Positions 62,058-64,000 of a DNA stretch of 64,000 bases are shown piece after piece. A program made the position numbers and the translations under genes. Source of the DNA: Clostridia bacterium. Its GTDB lineage: Bacteria > Bacillota > Clostridia > Acetivibrionales > DSM-2933. Numbering within the stretch: the first letter of the stretch is position 1; every line of letters starts with the position of its first letter. The notes under the pieces are model-generated. The model was given only the letters and a program-made list of their open reading frames with translations. It searched no databases and had not been told where the DNA came from. The stretch spans positions 1-64,000 of the forward strand of contig JAOABQ010000085.1 in assembly GCA_026418275.1 (NCBI GenBank), in the 5' to 3' direction.

Positions 62058-63056
62058 TTACGCTTCTTTTTTCTGCTTCCGTTGAGGCTGAGCAGAACAC
62101 ATATTGGTCCATTTCCCGCACCTGTCCCCTAATGCTGCAACAATCTTTCCATTCATTTCAACCTTAATTACTTCACAGAGGTTTGAACATCCGTTACAGT
62201 CAAAACTGGAAGGTTTGTAATCGATATCCGCAACATCAAAACCTTTAAAGTTTGACGGCTCACCGGATTCCTCAACATTTTCTTTTGCAAGGATGGCCAC
62301 ACCAATGGCACCCATTACGTTAAAGTACTTAGGAATGATCACCTCGTGCCCAACTTCCCTTTCAAAGGCTGCTTTTATTCCAATATTGGCTGCAACCCCA
62401 CCCTGGAAGACGAACGGAGGTTTTAAATTCTTTCCGCGACCAAGGTTATTGATATAATTTCGGACAAGTGCTTCACATAGCCCATTAATAATTTCTGCTT
62501 TTGAGAACCCGAACTGCTGCTTGGCGATCATATCCGACTCAGCAAAAACAGTACATCTTCCGGCAATACGGACATTCTTCTCGGCAGTCAGTGCCAATTC
62601 ACCGAACTGTTCAATGGGAACTTTCAACCGCTCACTCTGGTGGTCTAAAAAAGAACCTGTACCTGCTGCACAAACAGTATTCATCGCAAAATCAACCACA
62701 ACCTGGTCCTTTATGATAATAATTTTAGAATCCTGTCCACCAATTTCAAAGATTGTATTTACATCCGGTACATAATGTATTGTTGCAGCTGCATGGGCAG
62801 TAATTTCATTTTTTATGACATCTGCACCAATCATAGCACCAATAAGCTGACGTCCGCTTCCCGTAGTACCAATACCTTTTACAACAAGTTCATTCTGAAA
62901 TCTGGATTTTAGTTCTTTAAGGCCTAACTTGACTGAATTCAAAGGTTGACCATTATTTCTTGCATAATAGTCAAATACCATATTCAAATCCTTATCCATA
63001 ACTACGACGTTTGTACTTACAGAACCAATATCGATCCCAACATATACCTCTTTCAT
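62058..63056 (-). CDS. acyl-CoA dehydratase activase (BadF/HgdC-like ATPase)
   Basis: 332 residues of the ASKHA-fold ATPase family. Phosphate loops YVGIDIGSVSTNVVVMD and FEIGGQDSKIIII; GTTGSGRQL; the Cys ligands of the bridging [4Fe-4S] cluster at NTVCAAGTGSFLDHQ and GRCTVFAESD. The C-terminal tail has extra Cys (FDCNGCSNLC, GDRCGKW). Archerase-type enzymes use ATP to drive a low-potential electron into 2-hydroxyacyl-CoA dehydratases. Its upstream neighbour (30 bp) is a partner subunit, so the pair forms an operon. Start ATG 63056 after GAGAGAGAGGATC. Confidence 0.9.
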   Translation of the reverse strand: MKEVYVGIDIGSVSTNVVVMDKDLNMVFDYYARNNGQPLNSVKLGLKELKSRFQNELVVKGIGTTGSGRQLIGAMIGADVIKNEITAHAAATIHYVPDVNTIFEIGGQDSKIIIIKDQVVVDFAMNTVCAAGTGSFLDHQSERLKVPIEQFGELALTAEKNVRIAGRCTVFAESDMIAKQQFGFSKAEIINGLCEALVRNYINNLGRGKNLKPPFVFQGGVAANIGIKAAFEREVGHEVIIPKYFNVMGAIGVAILAKENVEESGEPSNFKGFDVADIDYKPSSFDCNGCSNLCEVIKVEMNGKIVAALGDRCGKWTNMCSAQPQRKQKKEA

Positions 63057-63087
63057 TTTGATCCTCTCTCTCTGGCAAAATCTTGTC

Positions 63088-64000
63088 CTATGCAGTTATA
63101 GCCACTTTATCTGACTTAATTGTCGTCATGTTTTTCTTACTTCTTAACAAATCGATAAATGCTTCTATGCGGGTTAAGTTATTTGCTTTTCCTGTTTGCT
63201 CATCAATAGGGATGGTTAATACAGGCATATCAAACTTTTTTGTCATTTCGGGTACAATGCTCTGTGTTACCAATTCCGGCAAACAGCCAAAGGGCATTAA
63301 ATGAATAATTCCGTCAAAACCTCTATCTTTAAAATCCTTTATGAAACCGACAGTCTCTTGTGCATGCCCACCAATTTGAATCTCAATAAACTTCTTACCT
63401 TTTTCCATCACGTTATCAATCTTTTTATCCCTGAAAGCCTTCGGAATCATGTTAAACTCAATCCATTCAGATAAATATTGAGACCTTTCGGTTTCTACGC
63501 CGAGAGAGCCTAAGATTTTTTCAATTTCCATATTAATAGATGATTCCAAAACAACATAGATTTCTCCTACAATTCCTACCCGGATTTTGTTTTGCTCCTG
63601 TACTTTTATATGAGGAATCCGGTCTAAGATCTTACCTGCCTTTTCCTCTACATCTTTTACATCATCGATGGAGGAAACCTTGTCAAACAAGTCTAAAATC
63701 TCATCCCAAGCTCTATTGCAATCTCCATTTGTCACTTCATATGCACGAAGTTTTTCAATTCTCTTTTCAAGCCCATCTACCGCATATGCCAACCGGTATA
63801 CAGTTTTAAGTGTTTTGATCACTTTTGCAACAGAATTTCTGCCTTTAATTTTAAAAACACCCTTCATAAAGTCGCCAAACCTTGGAAACAATGCATCAAA
63901 AACAATAATTTCCACATTATAGCCCAAACTCTTCAATATTCTCTGATGCAGTTCTCCATAGTACCCAGCTCTGCAAGGGCCATCTCCACCTGATGTGACG
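63088..64000 (-). CDS. 2-hydroxyacyl-CoA dehydratase-like/COG3580-3581 protein (5' truncated by window)
   Basis: At least 304 residues; the reading frame runs leftward from beyond position 64000, where it already reads GGDGPCRAGYYGELHQRIL, a Cys-containing motif of the subunit family. Internal segments VGEIYVVLESSINMEIEKIL, QIGGHAQETVGFIKDF, GIIHLMPFGCLPELVTQSIVPEM and LTIPIDEQTGKAN, RIEAFIDLL match the iron-sulfur-binding subunit type. It is the upstream partner of the activase gene at 62058. Substrate not known; an anaerobic acyl-CoA or related reduction is likely. Start codon is outside the window. Confidence 0.82.
   Translation of the reverse strand, partial: VTSGGDGPCRAGYYGELHQRILKSLGYNVEIIVFDALFPRFGDFMKGVFKIKGRNSVAKVIKTLKTVYRLAYAVDGLEKRIEKLRAYEVTNGDCNRAWDEILDLFDKVSSIDDVKDVEEKAGKILDRIPHIKVQEQNKIRVGIVGEIYVVLESSINMEIEKILGSLGVETERSQYLSEWIEFNMIPKAFRDKKIDNVMEKGKKFIEIQIGGHAQETVGFIKDFKDRGFDGIIHLMPFGCLPELVTQSIVPEMTKKFDMPVLTIPIDEQTGKANNLTRIEAFIDLLRSKKNMTTIKSDKVAITA

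Overview
The window reads as chromosomal DNA of a low-GC, endospore-forming, cellulolytic member of the Clostridia, most like the Acetivibrio/Hungateiclostridium/Ruminiclostridium group. The signs are a secreted CBM3-like protein with a type I dockerin, SpoIIP, an S-layer-homology protein, strong GGAGG ribosome binding sites, a T-box leader and Gram-positive capsule-type (CapA/CapB/CpsB) regulators. No rRNA, tRNA or CRISPR array was seen. The species assignment is inference.

Layout. 1-4.5 kb is an accessory patch: an IS21-like end remnant, a DUF2726/zinc-ribbon protein, a small coiled-coil protein, a CBM3-dockerin protein, a copper-amine-oxidase-N-like secreted protein, a truncated ATPase gene, a small secreted protein, and two copies of an ~80-bp repeat. 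4.5-8.8 kb is a leftward RiPP operon: a Cys-free precursor with a GG leader and six X-Tyr-Gly motifs, a radical SAM/SPASM enzyme with C-terminal TPRs, and a C39-peptidase ABC exporter. This is the most interesting system in the window and resembles the substrate logic of tyramine-excising 'spliceases'. 9.1-34.2 kb is one long leftward surface-polysaccharide region. In transcription order it holds an SLH protein, CapA, CapB, a CpsB-type PHP phosphatase with an extra membrane/C-terminal part, a WbpP-like epimerase, Wzx, Wzy, a secreted NodB-like protein, two glycosyltransferases, a pyruvyltransferase, a heparinase-like protein, a GT4 enzyme, WecC, a UDP-glucuronate-epimerase-like enzyme, an initiating sugar-phosphate transferase, another epimerase and a TPR lipoprotein.

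34.6-37.3 kb holds ychF (rightward) and aroF (leftward, behind a T-box riboswitch). 37.3-47.4 kb carries two paralogous giant signalling proteins, each Ser/Thr kinase - AAA ATPase - TPR - GAF - GGDEF. 48-51.6 kb has a CheW-like protein, a membrane GGDEF protein with a degenerate GGEVF motif, a DMT transporter and a YvyF-like flagellar-operon protein. 51.7-57.4 kb has a lytic transglycosylase, coaE, polA, a DUF3006 protein and a PilZ protein. 57.6-61 kb has an anti-sigma/ECF-sigma pair and spoIIP. The right end carries two small proteins, an acyl-CoA dehydratase activase and its partner subunit, which runs off the window.

How the parts fit. The polysaccharide cluster supports Wzx/Wzy-dependent export with phosphotyrosine control, and the SLH protein suggests a surface layer to which glycans or proteins attach. 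Cyclic-di-GMP signalling is prominent: three GGDEF proteins and one PilZ receptor lie within 20 kb. A 104-bp palindromic, MITE-like element occurs three times, each copy beside a signalling or motility gene.
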